DNA of 64,000 bases from T1Sed10-49 sp046498405 (GTDB taxonomy: Bacteria > Actinomycetota > Nitriliruptoria > Euzebyales > Egibacteraceae): assembly GCA_046498405.1 (NCBI GenBank), contig JAWOAS010000011.1:1-64000 (forward strand), given 5' to 3'. Below are positions 18,480 through 26,566 of this stretch, one piece after another. How positions within the stretch are numbered: position 1 is the first letter of the stretch; every line of letters begins with the position of its first letter. Under the pieces are notes generated by a model, which was not told the DNA's origin, did not search any database, and saw only the letters and a list, made by a program, of their open reading frames with translations. The translations under genes and the position numbers were made by a program.

Positions 18480-19546
18480 GCGCCGAGCCCGTCACCGGTA
18501 CCGCCGCCAGCGCCCCGGTCCCCGCCGAGGAGCTCCACGAGCGCGCCCCGCTCGGCGACGAGATCCTCCGGGTGGAGGCGCTCACGAAGCACTTCCCCAT
18601 CCGGGGAGGGCTGCTCAGCCGTCAGGTGGGCACCGTCCAAGCCGTCGACGGCGTGAGCTTCGACGTCAAGGCCGGGGAGACCGTCGGCCTCGTCGGGGAG
18701 TCCGGCTGCGGCAAGTCGACGACCGGACGCTGCATCGTCCGGCTCCTCGACCCCACCGACGGGCGCATCCTCTTCAAGGGCCACGACCTCGCGGGCCTCT
18801 CGAGCAAGCGCATGCGCCAGATGCGCCGCGAGATCCAGATGGTCTTCCAGGACCCCTACGCGAGCCTCAACCCGCGGATGACCGTCAACGAGATCATCGG
18901 CGAGCCCCTGCGGATCTACGGCCGCTACCGCGGGGGACGGGGCGTCAACCGCGTCAAGGAGCTCCTCGCCACGGTCGGGCTCAACCCCGAGCACCGCAAC
19001 CGCTTCCCGCACGAGTTCAGCGGAGGGCAGCGCCAGCGCATCGGCATCGCCCGCGCCCTGGCCCTCGACCCCCAGCTCCTCGTCCTCGACGAGCCGGTCA
19101 GCGCCCTCGACGTCTCCATCCAGGCGCAGGTCATCAACCTCCTCGAGGAGCTCCAGGACGAGCTCGGTCTCGCCTACCTCTTCATCGCCCACGACCTCTC
19201 GGTCGTCCGGCACATCTCCGACCGCGTCGCGGTGATGTACCTCGGCAAGATCGTCGAGTTCGGCACGAAGCAGCAGATCTTCGACGAGCCCACGCACCCC
19301 TACACCCAGGCGCTGCTCTCCGCCGTGCCGATCACCGACCCCTCCCAGCGCGGCAGGCGCGACCGCATCGTCCTCGAGGGCGACGTGCCGAGCCCGTCGA
19401 ACCCGCCGTCGGGCTGCCGCTTCCGCACGCGCTGCTGGAAGGCCGAGGAGGTCTGCGCCACCGACGAGCCCGCGCTCGTCGACCGCTTCGGCCACGGCCA
19501 CCCCAGCGCCTGTCACTTCGCCGAGGCCCGCGACGGCGGTCGCTAG
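18476..19546 (+). CDS. Peptide ABC transporter ATPase, DppF/OppF type (second)
   Basis: Last gene of the second importer operon (356 residues). It shows LTKHFPIRGGLLSRQ, Walker A GESGCGKSTT, signature FSGGQRQRIGIARAL, Walker B LVLDEPVSALDVS and the C-terminal CRFRTRCWKAEEVC cluster. A hydrophilic N-terminal tail of about 30 residues is extra compared with its paralogue at 12275. Its TAG stop shares the palindrome CTAG with the stop of the convergent binding-protein gene on the other strand. Confidence 0.93.
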   Translation: MSAEPVTGTAASAPVPAEELHERAPLGDEILRVEALTKHFPIRGGLLSRQVGTVQAVDGVSFDVKAGETVGLVGESGCGKSTTGRCIVRLLDPTDGRILFKGHDLAGLSSKRMRQMRREIQMVFQDPYASLNPRMTVNEIIGEPLRIYGRYRGGRGVNRVKELLATVGLNPEHRNRFPHEFSGGQRQRIGIARALALDPQLLVLDEPVSALDVSIQAQVINLLEELQDELGLAYLFIAHDLSVVRHISDRVAVMYLGKIVEFGTKQQIFDEPTHPYTQALLSAVPITDPSQRGRRDRIVLEGDVPSPSNPPSGCRFRTRCWKAEEVCATDEPALVDRFGHGHPSACHFAEARDGGR

Positions 19547-21141
19547 CCCTCGACGAGGTCGACCCGCTCGAGGTCGCTGCGGCCGGTGGGATCGACGACG
19601 AGGCCCTCGACGCGCTCGGCCACGACGAGGCGGTGGGTGGGGAACAGCAGCGGGATCACGGCCTGCTCGCGGCCGAGCCCGAGGGTCTCCGCCGAGCGCA
19701 GCAGCGCGAGCCGCTCCTCGCGGTCGGTGGTCGCGAGCGCCTCGTCGATGAGGCCGTCGACCTCCTCGCTCGCGAACCCGCCCGGGTTGCCTCCGGCCGC
19801 ACCCGCGGAGGTGGAGTGCAGCAGCGGCACGACGACGTCCTCGGGCGTGGGGTGCTCGAGCGCCCAGCCGTAGCGGTAGAGCGGCGCGCGGCCGTCGTCG
19901 ATCGCGTCGTAGAGCTCGCCGGTGCCGACCTCACGGACCTCGAGGGCGACGCCGACCGCCGCGAGGTCGGCCTCGAGCCGCTCGGCGAGCAGCCGGTGGC
20001 CACCGCCACGGTCGATCCAGAGCTCGAGCGCCTCGATCCCGCGCTCGCCGAAGACCCGCTCGGCGGCGTTGGGGGCGTGCAGGCACGTGCTGCACGCCGA
20101 CACCGCGCCGCCGGGCACCGACCGGGGGGTGAGCCCACGCGCCACGACCGCGGCCTCGTCGGCGACGTCGCCGACGAGCGCGTCGCGGTCGATCGCGAAG
20201 CTCAGCGCCCTGCGCACCGCGACGTCGTCGAAGGGCGGCTCGTCGAGGCGCAGGCCGAGGAGGTAGACCTGCGCGGCCTCGCCCCCGAGGACGCCAGGGC
20301 CCGAGCGCCCGTCGACGGACCGGCCGTAGCGCTCCTCGGCGTCGGCGAGCGCGCCCTCGGGGACGGTGGCGACGTCGACGCGGCCCTGTTGGAAGGCGAT
20401 GTAGCCGGCCGTGGGGTCGGTGAACCGGAAGAGCACCTCGTCGGGCCCCTCCCGCCCCTCGACGCGGTGCAGGCGCGCGAACGCCCCGGGGGACCAGGGC
20501 TCGCGCAGCTCGTAGGGGCCGGCGCCGACCGGCTGCTCGGCGAAGGCCGCGGGGTCGGCGCGATAGGCCGCCTCGGGCACGGGGGCCAGCGAGGGATGCG
20601 CGAGTCGCGCCGGCAGGTCGGCTCCGGGCCGCTCGAGGAGCACCTGCACGGTGCGCTGCCCGTGGACGAGCACGCCGTCGAGCTCGTCGGCCTCGCCACG
20701 GGCCAGGGCGTCGAACCCGCGGACGTCCCGCAGGTGCGGGGCGATGCGCCCCTCGCGCACGCCCTCCTCCCACGTGAACTTCACGTCCGCGGCGGTCACC
20801 GGCGTGCCGTCGTGGAACGTCGCGTCGGCGCGCAGGCGGAAGGTCCACACCGTCGCGCGGTCGTCGTGGCGCCAGCGCTCGGCGAGCGCCGGCTGCGGCA
20901 CGAGCTCCTCGTCGAGGCGGGTGAGCCCGTCGAAGACCGCGTCGGCGACGCGCAGCTCGTCGGCGCTCGTCGCGCGCGGGGGGATGATCGCCTCGACGTC
21001 GCCGACGGCCCAGCGCAGGACCGCGGCGGCGGGCTCCTCGGCCTCGGGGCGCTCGGCGAGCAGCGGCTCGCGGGGCTCCTCCTCGCCCTGGCAGCCGGCG
21101 AGTGCGAGGAGGAGGACGAGCAGCGCGCCGAGGCGACGCAC
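19543..21141 (-). CDS. Family-5 peptide-binding lipoprotein, third copy
   Basis: Third SBP_bac_5 lipoprotein (532 residues). The short signal peptide MRRLGALLVLLLALAGC ends in a lipobox (Cys17), but it lacks the long acidic linker of the other two and has only a Glu/Pro-rich stretch. The fold begins AVLRWAVGDVEAIIPP and contains DATFHDGTPVTAADVKFTWEE. It starts 11 bases after secG ends on the same strand, so it may be cotranscribed with secG. It has no permease genes of its own and may feed one of the two adjacent Dpp systems. It converges with the second dpp operon, with stop codons overlapping. Confidence 0.9.
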   Translation of the reverse strand: MRRLGALLVLLLALAGCQGEEEPREPLLAERPEAEEPAAAVLRWAVGDVEAIIPPRATSADELRVADAVFDGLTRLDEELVPQPALAERWRHDDRATVWTFRLRADATFHDGTPVTAADVKFTWEEGVREGRIAPHLRDVRGFDALARGEADELDGVLVHGQRTVQVLLERPGADLPARLAHPSLAPVPEAAYRADPAAFAEQPVGAGPYELREPWSPGAFARLHRVEGREGPDEVLFRFTDPTAGYIAFQQGRVDVATVPEGALADAEERYGRSVDGRSGPGVLGGEAAQVYLLGLRLDEPPFDDVAVRRALSFAIDRDALVGDVADEAAVVARGLTPRSVPGGAVSACSTCLHAPNAAERVFGERGIEALELWIDRGGGHRLLAERLEADLAAVGVALEVREVGTGELYDAIDDGRAPLYRYGWALEHPTPEDVVVPLLHSTSAGAAGGNPGGFASEEVDGLIDEALATTDREERLALLRSAETLGLGREQAVIPLLFPTHRLVVAERVEGLVVDPTGRSDLERVDLVEG

Positions 21142-21152
21142 GTCCGCGCCCG

Positions 21153-21386
21153 CTAGGCCAACCGCAGCGCGAGCACGATCGTCGTCGCGGCGAAGAGCAC
21201 CCCGGTGACGACGGTGAGCCGGTCGAGGTTGCGCTCGACGAGCGTCGACCCGGCGATGCTCGCGCCGCCCGAGCCCCCGCCGAACATGTCCGACAGGCCG
21301 CCCCCACGCCCCGACTTCAGGAGGATGAGCATGATGAGCAGCAGGGACACGAGGACGTGGATGACGATGATCACGCCGGTGAGCAC
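21153..21386 (-). CDS. secG: Preprotein translocase subunit SecG
   Basis: Small integral membrane subunit of SecYEG (77 residues). Two hydrophobic helices, IIVIHVLVSLLLIMLILL and TVVTGVLFAATTIVLALRL, flank a loop with the conserved KSGRGGGLSDMFGGG. The GTG at 21386 is preferred over the upstream ATG at 21440 because GGAGG lies 7 bases before it and the resulting length is normal. It keeps the usual actinobacterial position downstream of tpiA, but here a regulator and a protease gene lie between. Confidence 0.93.
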   Translation of the reverse strand: MLTGVIIVIHVLVSLLLIMLILLKSGRGGGLSDMFGGGSGGASIAGSTLVERNLDRLTVVTGVLFAATTIVLALRLA

Positions 21387-21420
21387 GCGGGGACCTCCAA
21401 GCGGGCGCTGGTGTCCTGCG

Positions 21421-21426
21421 ATGCTA
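21421..21426 (-). promoter_or_regulatory. Candidate -10 element for secG
   Basis: TAGCAT on the minus strand in the context CTGCTAGCAT, about 35 bases before the secG start. It resembles the CTGCTA(G/A)CCT elements upstream of the dpp operons. It would let secG and the adjacent binding-protein gene be transcribed apart from the M56 gene. Confidence 0.4.
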
Positions 21427-21464
21427 GCAGCCCGCCGCACGTCGGGGGCGCCCGCGCGGTCGGC

Positions 21465-22919
21465 TCAGCGCTGGGCGACGCTGCCCAGGAGGAAGAGCCC
21501 GGCATGCTGGCCCGGGTCCTCGATGGTCCACAGCGGACGCGCGCTGCGCGTGCGCCCGGCCTGCTCGACGCTGCGCAGCTCCCAGGGGCGGCTCGCCTCG
21601 CCCTCCCAGCGCAGCCCCGGGTCCCCCACCCCGGCGTCGGGCGCCCTGCGGTCGCGCAGCTCGGTCTGCGAGGGGATCACCGGCCGCCCGACGTCGGCCG
21701 CCGCGGGGCCCCGTCCCTCGACGGCCGTGCCCCCCACGGTCCCCGACAGGGCCGCCGGCACGGCGCTGCTGCGCACGCCCGGCGAGGGGGCGAGGTGGCG
21801 GAAGGTCGCCAGTGCCGGCGCCTCGACGGGCTCGGCCTCGCTCGGCGCGGGACTGAGGTAGCCCACGGCCAGCCCCGCTGCGTCGTAGTGCTGCACCACC
21901 CACGTCGGCACGCCGAGGGCGGCTCCGATCGCCGCGGCGGTGACCGCCCCGGCCACCCCGACCTCGGCGCGGCGGCGCCACGGGGCGAGGCCCTCGGGCG
22001 GCGCGAGGAGCCGCTCGACCCGGGCGCCGACCACCGCTCCCCCACCGGCGACCGCGCGGCGCGTGGGACCGGCGGCGCAGGCCACCGGGCGGCGTGTCGC
22101 CACGCTCTGCTCCCAGACCTTGAGGATGCTCGACGCGAGCGCGCCTGGCCGCTGGGTGATCGCGCTCGCGAGCTCGTCGGCGCTCTCCTCGCGCTCGCGG
22201 TGCAGCCAGCGAGACGCGAGGTGCACCGGCGGCAGGAAGAAGAGGACGTCGCGGACGAGCCCGGTCGCCCCGGCCAGGAGGTTGTCCCGGCGCCGGATGT
22301 GCGCGAGCTCGTGGGCGAGCAGCCCCTCGAGCTCGCGCTGGTCGAGCTCGTCGACGACCGCGGGGTCGACGACGACGACCGGGCGGCGGACCCGGGCGGT
22401 GAACGCCCCGCCGGGACAGCGCGGCAGGAGGAGGAGCGCAGGGCTGCGCCGCAGCCCCAGGCGCGCGTTGATCCGCTCGACGACGGGCACGAGGTCGCCG
22501 TAGCCCAAGGGCGGGGTGGCCTGGCGCAGCAGCCGCCGGACGGCGACGACGCCACCGAGGCGGCGCGCGAGCAGGAGCACCGCGACGGTCGCCCAGGCGA
22601 GGAGCAGGACGTCGACGCGGCCCTGCGGCACGAGCGCCCAGGACTCACCGAGGAGGTCGAGGAGCTGCCCACCGGCCGCTGTGGACGAGGTGACCCACAG
22701 CCGTGGGAGGAAGGCATCGCCGACGCTGACCGCAGCGACGACGAGCGCGGTGCTCATCGGGGCGAGGACGAGGAGCCGTCGCCCACGGCCGGAGTGGACC
22801 CGACCGGAGCGCACGGCGAGAGTCACGAGCCCCACGGCGGCGAGCGATCCGAGGAGCGCCCGCACGACGTAGGACTCGGTGAGCAGGAGGAACAGCCCTC
22901 CCGACCCCGCCGAGATCAC
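21465..22919 (-). CDS. M56-family membrane metallopeptidase (BlaR1/MecR1-like)
   Basis: Integral membrane zinc protease (484 residues). Several hydrophobic segments in the first 120 residues are followed by a cytosolic protease domain with the HEXXH motif HELAH (His203 and His207) in LEGLLAHELAHIRRRDN. A further membrane segment lies near residue 330 and a Pro/Ala-rich extracellular tail of about 140 residues has no penicillin-binding domain that I recognise. It overlaps the upstream blaI-type gene by one base (TAGTG). In the known systems such proteases inactivate the BlaI-type repressor. The signal here is unknown, since the usual beta-lactam sensor domain appears to be missing. Confidence 0.88.
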   Translation of the reverse strand: MISAGSGGLFLLLTESYVVRALLGSLAAVGLVTLAVRSGRVHSGRGRRLLVLAPMSTALVVAAVSVGDAFLPRLWVTSSTAAGGQLLDLLGESWALVPQGRVDVLLLAWATVAVLLLARRLGGVVAVRRLLRQATPPLGYGDLVPVVERINARLGLRRSPALLLLPRCPGGAFTARVRRPVVVVDPAVVDELDQRELEGLLAHELAHIRRRDNLLAGATGLVRDVLFFLPPVHLASRWLHREREESADELASAITQRPGALASSILKVWEQSVATRRPVACAAGPTRRAVAGGGAVVGARVERLLAPPEGLAPWRRRAEVGVAGAVTAAAIGAALGVPTWVVQHYDAAGLAVGYLSPAPSEAEPVEAPALATFRHLAPSPGVRSSAVPAALSGTVGGTAVEGRGPAAADVGRPVIPSQTELRDRRAPDAGVGDPGLRWEGEASRPWELRSVEQAGRTRSARPLWTIEDPGQHAGLFLLGSVAQR

Positions 22920-23323
22920 TACCCCTCCTGCTCCCGGAGCTCGTCGATCCGCGCCCGCAGGCCGTCATCGGCGGCGGGCTCCTCGTCGTCGGCCATGACC
23001 TTCACGAAGTAGCTCATCGCCGGCTCCGGGAAGCGCTCGACGAGCCAGTCGACGACGGAGGTCACCGTTGACTCGGCGTACTCCTCGCGGGTGATGACCG
23101 GGTGGTAGCGGTGGGCGAGGCCGCTCGTGTCGCGCTCGAGCAGGCCCTTGGAGGCCAGGCGGGCCATCGTCGTCATGACCGTGGTGTAGGCGAGGTCACG
23201 GCGGTCGGCGAGCGCCTCGTAGACGTCGCGCACCGTGGTGTCGCCGAGGTCCCACACGGTCTCCATGACCTCGGTCTCGAGTGGGCCGAGCAGGCCCTCC
23301 GGCTCCTCGCGTCGTCGGCTCAT
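22919..23323 (-). CDS. BlaI/MecI/CopY-family transcriptional repressor
   Basis: Winged-helix repressor (134 residues). LGPLETEVMETVWDLGDTTVRDVYEAL and AYTTVMTTMARLASKGLLERD are the DNA-binding domain of the family, and the C-terminal part would dimerise. It is paired with an M56 protease gene that starts within its stop codon. In BlaI systems the repressor represses its own operon, and proteolysis relieves this. A candidate -10 (TACGAT) lies about 70 bases upstream. The function is transcriptional; the target beyond its own operon is unknown. Confidence 0.9.
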   Translation of the reverse strand: MSRRREEPEGLLGPLETEVMETVWDLGDTTVRDVYEALADRRDLAYTTVMTTMARLASKGLLERDTSGLAHRYHPVITREEYAESTVTSVVDWLVERFPEPAMSYFVKVMADDEEPAADDGLRARIDELREQEG

Positions 23324-23389
23324 CGCAGCCCTCGCATCCTCGGCTCGGGGTTGGCGGTGCGCGGCACCGTCGTCAGGGTTCGGACCCGC

Positions 23390-23395
23390 ATCGTA
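23390..23395 (-). promoter_or_regulatory. Candidate -10 element for the blaI-M56 pair
   Basis: TACGAT on the minus strand, 67 bases before the repressor start and just after the tpiA-downstream hairpin. No convincing -35 hexamer is visible, because the upstream bases are within the hairpin. Confidence 0.35.
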
Positions 23396-23405
23396 CGACG
23401 CGGGA

Positions 23406-23446
23406 CCGCCCGCGGGCCAGGGGGCTGCCCCGGGCGCCGCGGGCGG
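23406..23446 (-). terminator. Terminator-like hairpin after tpiA
   Basis: Arms CCGCCCGCGG (23406-23415) and CCGCGGGCGG (23437-23446) pair perfectly. The stem continues inward (GCC with GGC, then GGGG with CCCC) with one mismatch and one bulge to a four-base loop. It lies 21 bases after the tpiA stop, so it probably ends the gap-pgk-tpiA transcript before the blaI-M56 pair. There is no T-run. Confidence 0.6.
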
Positions 23447-23467
23447 CGGCCGTCGTTGGTCGGCGCG

Positions 23468-24238
23468 CTAGCCGCGGTGGTGCCGGCAGATCACCGCGAA
23501 GTCGTCGGCCTTGAGGCTCGCCCCACCGACGAGGGCCCCGTCGATGTGGGGCTGGCCCATGAGCTCGGCGGCGTTGCCGGCCTTGACGCTGCCGCCGTAC
23601 TGGATGCGGACGGTCTCGCCCGCCTCCTCGCCGGCGAGGTCGGTGACGATCTCGCGGACGTAGCCGCACATCGCGTTGGCGTCCTCGCTCGTCGCGGTGC
23701 GCCCGGTGCCGATCGCCCACACCGGCTCGTAGGCGATGACGACGCTGGCCGCGTCGTCGACGCCCTCGAGGCCGGCGCGAAGCTGACGGTCGACGACGGC
23801 CTCGGCGTCGCCGGCCTCACGCTGCTCGAGGGTCTCGCCGACGCAGAGGATCGGCACGAGCCCGCCGTCGATGACCGCGCGGACCTTGCGGTTGACCGTC
23901 GCGTCGTCGTCGCCGAAGAGCGCCCGGCGCTCGGAGTGGCCGCAGACGACGTAGGTGACGTTGAGCTTCGAGAGCATCCCGACGCTCACCTCTCCGGTGA
24001 ACGCGCCGGCGTCCTCCCAGTGGCAGTTCTGCGCTCCGAGGGCCATCGGCAGCTTGTCGCCGTCGATGAGCGTCTGGATGCTGCGCAGCGCGGTGAACGG
24101 GGGGATCACCGCGACCTCGGAGCGCTCGTAGTCCTCGGGCTCGAGCCGGTAGGCGATCTGCTGGACGAGCGAGATCCCCTCGAGGTGGTCGTTGTTCATC
24201 TTCCAGTTGCCCGCGATGAGCGGGGTGCGGTCAGCCAC
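23468..24238 (-). CDS. tpiA: Triosephosphate isomerase
   Basis: Interconverts dihydroxyacetone phosphate and glyceraldehyde 3-phosphate in glycolysis (256 residues, TIM barrel). Catalytic residues are visible: the Lys in GNWKMN, the His in VVCGHSERR and the Glu in AYEPVWAIGTG, whose tail forms the mobile loop. The phosphate-binding IQYGGSVK and the C-terminal DGALVGGASL are also present. The GTG start directly abuts the pgk stop, so the two are coupled. It is the last gene of the gap-pgk-tpiA operon. Confidence 0.97.
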   Translation of the reverse strand: MADRTPLIAGNWKMNNDHLEGISLVQQIAYRLEPEDYERSEVAVIPPFTALRSIQTLIDGDKLPMALGAQNCHWEDAGAFTGEVSVGMLSKLNVTYVVCGHSERRALFGDDDATVNRKVRAVIDGGLVPILCVGETLEQREAGDAEAVVDRQLRAGLEGVDDAASVVIAYEPVWAIGTGRTATSEDANAMCGYVREIVTDLAGEEAGETVRIQYGGSVKAGNAAELMGQPHIDGALVGGASLKADDFAVICRHHRG

Positions 24239-25429
24239 TTACGCTCCCTTCCGCAGCGCAGCGACACCGGGGAGGTCGACGCCCTCGAGGAACTCGAGGG
24301 ACGCGCCACCGCCGGTGGAGACGTGGGAGACCTCGTCGGCGAGGCCGAGGCCGCGGACCGCCGCGGCGCTGTCGCCGCCGCCGATGACGGTGAAGCCGTC
24401 GCAGGCGGCGACGGCCCTGGCCACGCCCTCGGTGCCGGCCGCGAACGCCTCCCACTCGAAGACGCCCATCGGGCCGTTCCACAGCACCGTGCGGGCGTCG
24501 GCGAGCACCGCCGCGTAGGCCGCGACGGTGTCGGGCCCCACGTCGAGGCCCATCCTGCCGGCGGGGATCGCCCCGGCCGGCACGGTCTCGGCGGCGGCGT
24601 CCTCGGCGAACGCCTCCGCGGCGACGACGTCGCGTGGCAGGTGGATCGTCGTGCCGGCCGCCTCGGCGCGCGAGAGCAGGTCGCGGCACGTCTCGAGGAG
24701 GTCCTCCTCGACCTTGCTGTCGCCGACGTCGTGCCCCTGGGCGGCGAGGAAGGTGAAGCCCATGGCCCCGCCGATGAGCAGGGCGTCGACGACCCCGAGG
24801 AGGTTCTCGATGACGCCGAGCTTGTCGGAGACCTTCGCGCCGCCGAGGATCGCCACGAACGGGCGCTCGGGCGACTCGAGCAGGCGCGAGAGCGTCGCGA
24901 CCTCGGCCTCGAGGAGCTCGCCGGCCACCGCCGGGCTGAGGCGCTCGGGCACGCCGACGACGCTGGCGTGGGCCCGGTGGGACGACCCGAAGGCGTCGTT
25001 GACGTAGGCGTCGCCGAGGCTGGCGAGCGCGTCGGCGAAGTCGGGGTCGTTCTTCGTCTCCCCCGGCTCGAAGCGCACATTCTCGAGGACCACGACCTCG
25101 CCGGGCGCCATCGCCGCGACCTTGGCCTTGGCGTCGTCACCGACGACGTCGGAGGCGGCGGCCACGGGCTTGCCGAGCAGCTCGCCGAGACGGGCGGCCA
25201 CGGGGGCGAGCCGGTACTTCTCGTCGGGGGCGCCCTTGGGACGACCGAGGTGGCTCATCACGACGACCTTCGCGCCAGCGTCGGCGAGCCGACGGATCGT
25301 CGGCAGCGACGCCGCGACGCGGAGGTCATCGGCGACCTCGCCGTCCTTGAGCGGGACGTTGAGGTCGGAGCGGACGAGCACCGTCCGCCCCGCCGGGTCG
25401 AGCGTGTGGAGTCCAGGTACTGGTGCCAT
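24239..25429 (-). CDS. pgk: Phosphoglycerate kinase
   Basis: Transfers phosphate from 1,3-bisphosphoglycerate to ADP (396 residues). It has the N-terminal signature VLVRSDLNVPL, the substrate motif SHLGRP, the hinge region AILGGAKVSDK and the C-terminal nucleotide site FTVIGGGDSAAAV followed by STGGGASLEFLEG. Length is normal. It begins three bases after gap ends and abuts tpiA. Confidence 0.97.
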   Translation of the reverse strand: MAPVPGLHTLDPAGRTVLVRSDLNVPLKDGEVADDLRVAASLPTIRRLADAGAKVVVMSHLGRPKGAPDEKYRLAPVAARLGELLGKPVAAASDVVGDDAKAKVAAMAPGEVVVLENVRFEPGETKNDPDFADALASLGDAYVNDAFGSSHRAHASVVGVPERLSPAVAGELLEAEVATLSRLLESPERPFVAILGGAKVSDKLGVIENLLGVVDALLIGGAMGFTFLAAQGHDVGDSKVEEDLLETCRDLLSRAEAAGTTIHLPRDVVAAEAFAEDAAAETVPAGAIPAGRMGLDVGPDTVAAYAAVLADARTVLWNGPMGVFEWEAFAAGTEGVARAVAACDGFTVIGGGDSAAAVRGLGLADEVSHVSTGGGASLEFLEGVDLPGVAALRKGA

Positions 25430-25432
25430 GGC

Positions 25433-26437
25433 CTAGAGCCGCTCCCCGAGGTAGACGGCGAGGTCGGCGAGCCGCGTGGAGTAGCCGAACTCGTTGTCGT
25501 ACCAGCCGAGCACCTTGACCTGCCGCCCGTTGACGAGGGTGGCCTGGCTGTCGAAGATGCAGCTGTGGGGGTCGCCGACGATGTCGGCGGAGACGATCTC
25601 GTCCTCCATGTAGTCGAGGATGCCGGCCATCGGGCCCTCGGCGGCGGCCTTGAACGCGGCGTTGACGTCCTCGACGGTGGCGTCGCGCTCGATGTTGACG
25701 GTGAGGTCGGTGATCGAGCCGGTCGGCACCGGGACGCGCATCGCCATGCCGTTGAGCTTGCCCTCGAGCTCGGGCAGCACGAGCGCGGCGGCCTGGGCGG
25801 CACCGGTCGTCGTCGGGATGATCGACAGGGCGCCGGAGCGCGCGCGGCGCAGGTCCTTGTGGGGCCCGTCGAGCAGCGCCTGGTCGTTGGTGTAGGCGTG
25901 GACCGTGGTCATGAGGCCCGACTCGATGCCGAAGGCGTCGTTGAGGACCTTGGCCATCGGGGCGACCGAGCCGGTCGTGCAGCTGGCCATCGAGATGACG
26001 TCGTGCTTGGCGGGGTCGTAGTCGCCCTCGTTGATGCCCATGACGATGTTCGCGTCCTGGGACTTCGCGGGGGCGGAGATGATGACCTTCTTCGCTCCGG
26101 CGGTGAGGTGCTTGCCGGCGCCCTCCTTGTCCCGGAAGATCCCGGTCGACTCGATGACGATGTCGGCGCCGAGCTCGCCCCAGGGCAGGTTCGCGGGGTC
26201 CTTCTCCGCGGTGACCTTGATGCGCTTGCCGTCGACGATGAGGTCGTCGCCATCGACCTCGACGGTGCCGTCGTAGCGTCCGTTGACGCTGTCGTACTTC
26301 AGCAGGTGGGCGAGCGTGTCGCTGTCGGTGAGGTCGTTGACCCCCACGACCTCGAGGTCCGCTCCGCTGGCCTTGGCGGCCCGGAACATGATCCGGCCGA
26401 TGCGCCCGAAGCCGTTGATGCCGACGCGTACTGTCAT
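25433..26437 (-). CDS. gap: Glyceraldehyde-3-phosphate dehydrogenase
   Basis: NAD-dependent GAPDH (334 residues). It begins with the Rossmann motif RVGINGFGRIGR, has the catalytic Cys in ISMASCTTG and the later RVPVPTGSITDLTV, and ends with NEFGYSTRLADLAVYLGERL. A GGAGGA Shine-Dalgarno lies about 6 bases upstream of the ATG. It is first of three glycolytic genes; a separate promoter is likely because 129 bases separate it from whiA. Confidence 0.97.
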   Translation of the reverse strand: MTVRVGINGFGRIGRIMFRAAKASGADLEVVGVNDLTDSDTLAHLLKYDSVNGRYDGTVEVDGDDLIVDGKRIKVTAEKDPANLPWGELGADIVIESTGIFRDKEGAGKHLTAGAKKVIISAPAKSQDANIVMGINEGDYDPAKHDVISMASCTTGSVAPMAKVLNDAFGIESGLMTTVHAYTNDQALLDGPHKDLRRARSGALSIIPTTTGAAQAAALVLPELEGKLNGMAMRVPVPTGSITDLTVNIERDATVEDVNAAFKAAAEGPMAGILDYMEDEIVSADIVGDPHSCIFDSQATLVNGRQVKVLGWYDNEFGYSTRLADLAVYLGERL

Positions 26438-26473
26438 CGCATTCCTCCGCAGTCGATTGCTGGTATGTCGCTC

Positions 26474-26479
26474 ACCCTA
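26474..26479 (-). promoter_or_regulatory. Candidate -10 element for gap-pgk-tpiA
   Basis: TAGGGT on the minus strand about 37 bases upstream of the gap start. The -35 region is weak (a GTAAA-like stretch with a short spacer). The leader would carry GGAGGA just before the start codon. Confidence 0.35.
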
Positions 26480-26566
26480 CCCAACGTCTGCGCGTTTACG
26501 TGCATCCGGAGGGTCCTTGCTCCCGTGGGACCGACAGCCCTGCGGCGACGACACCCGGCCCCATCC

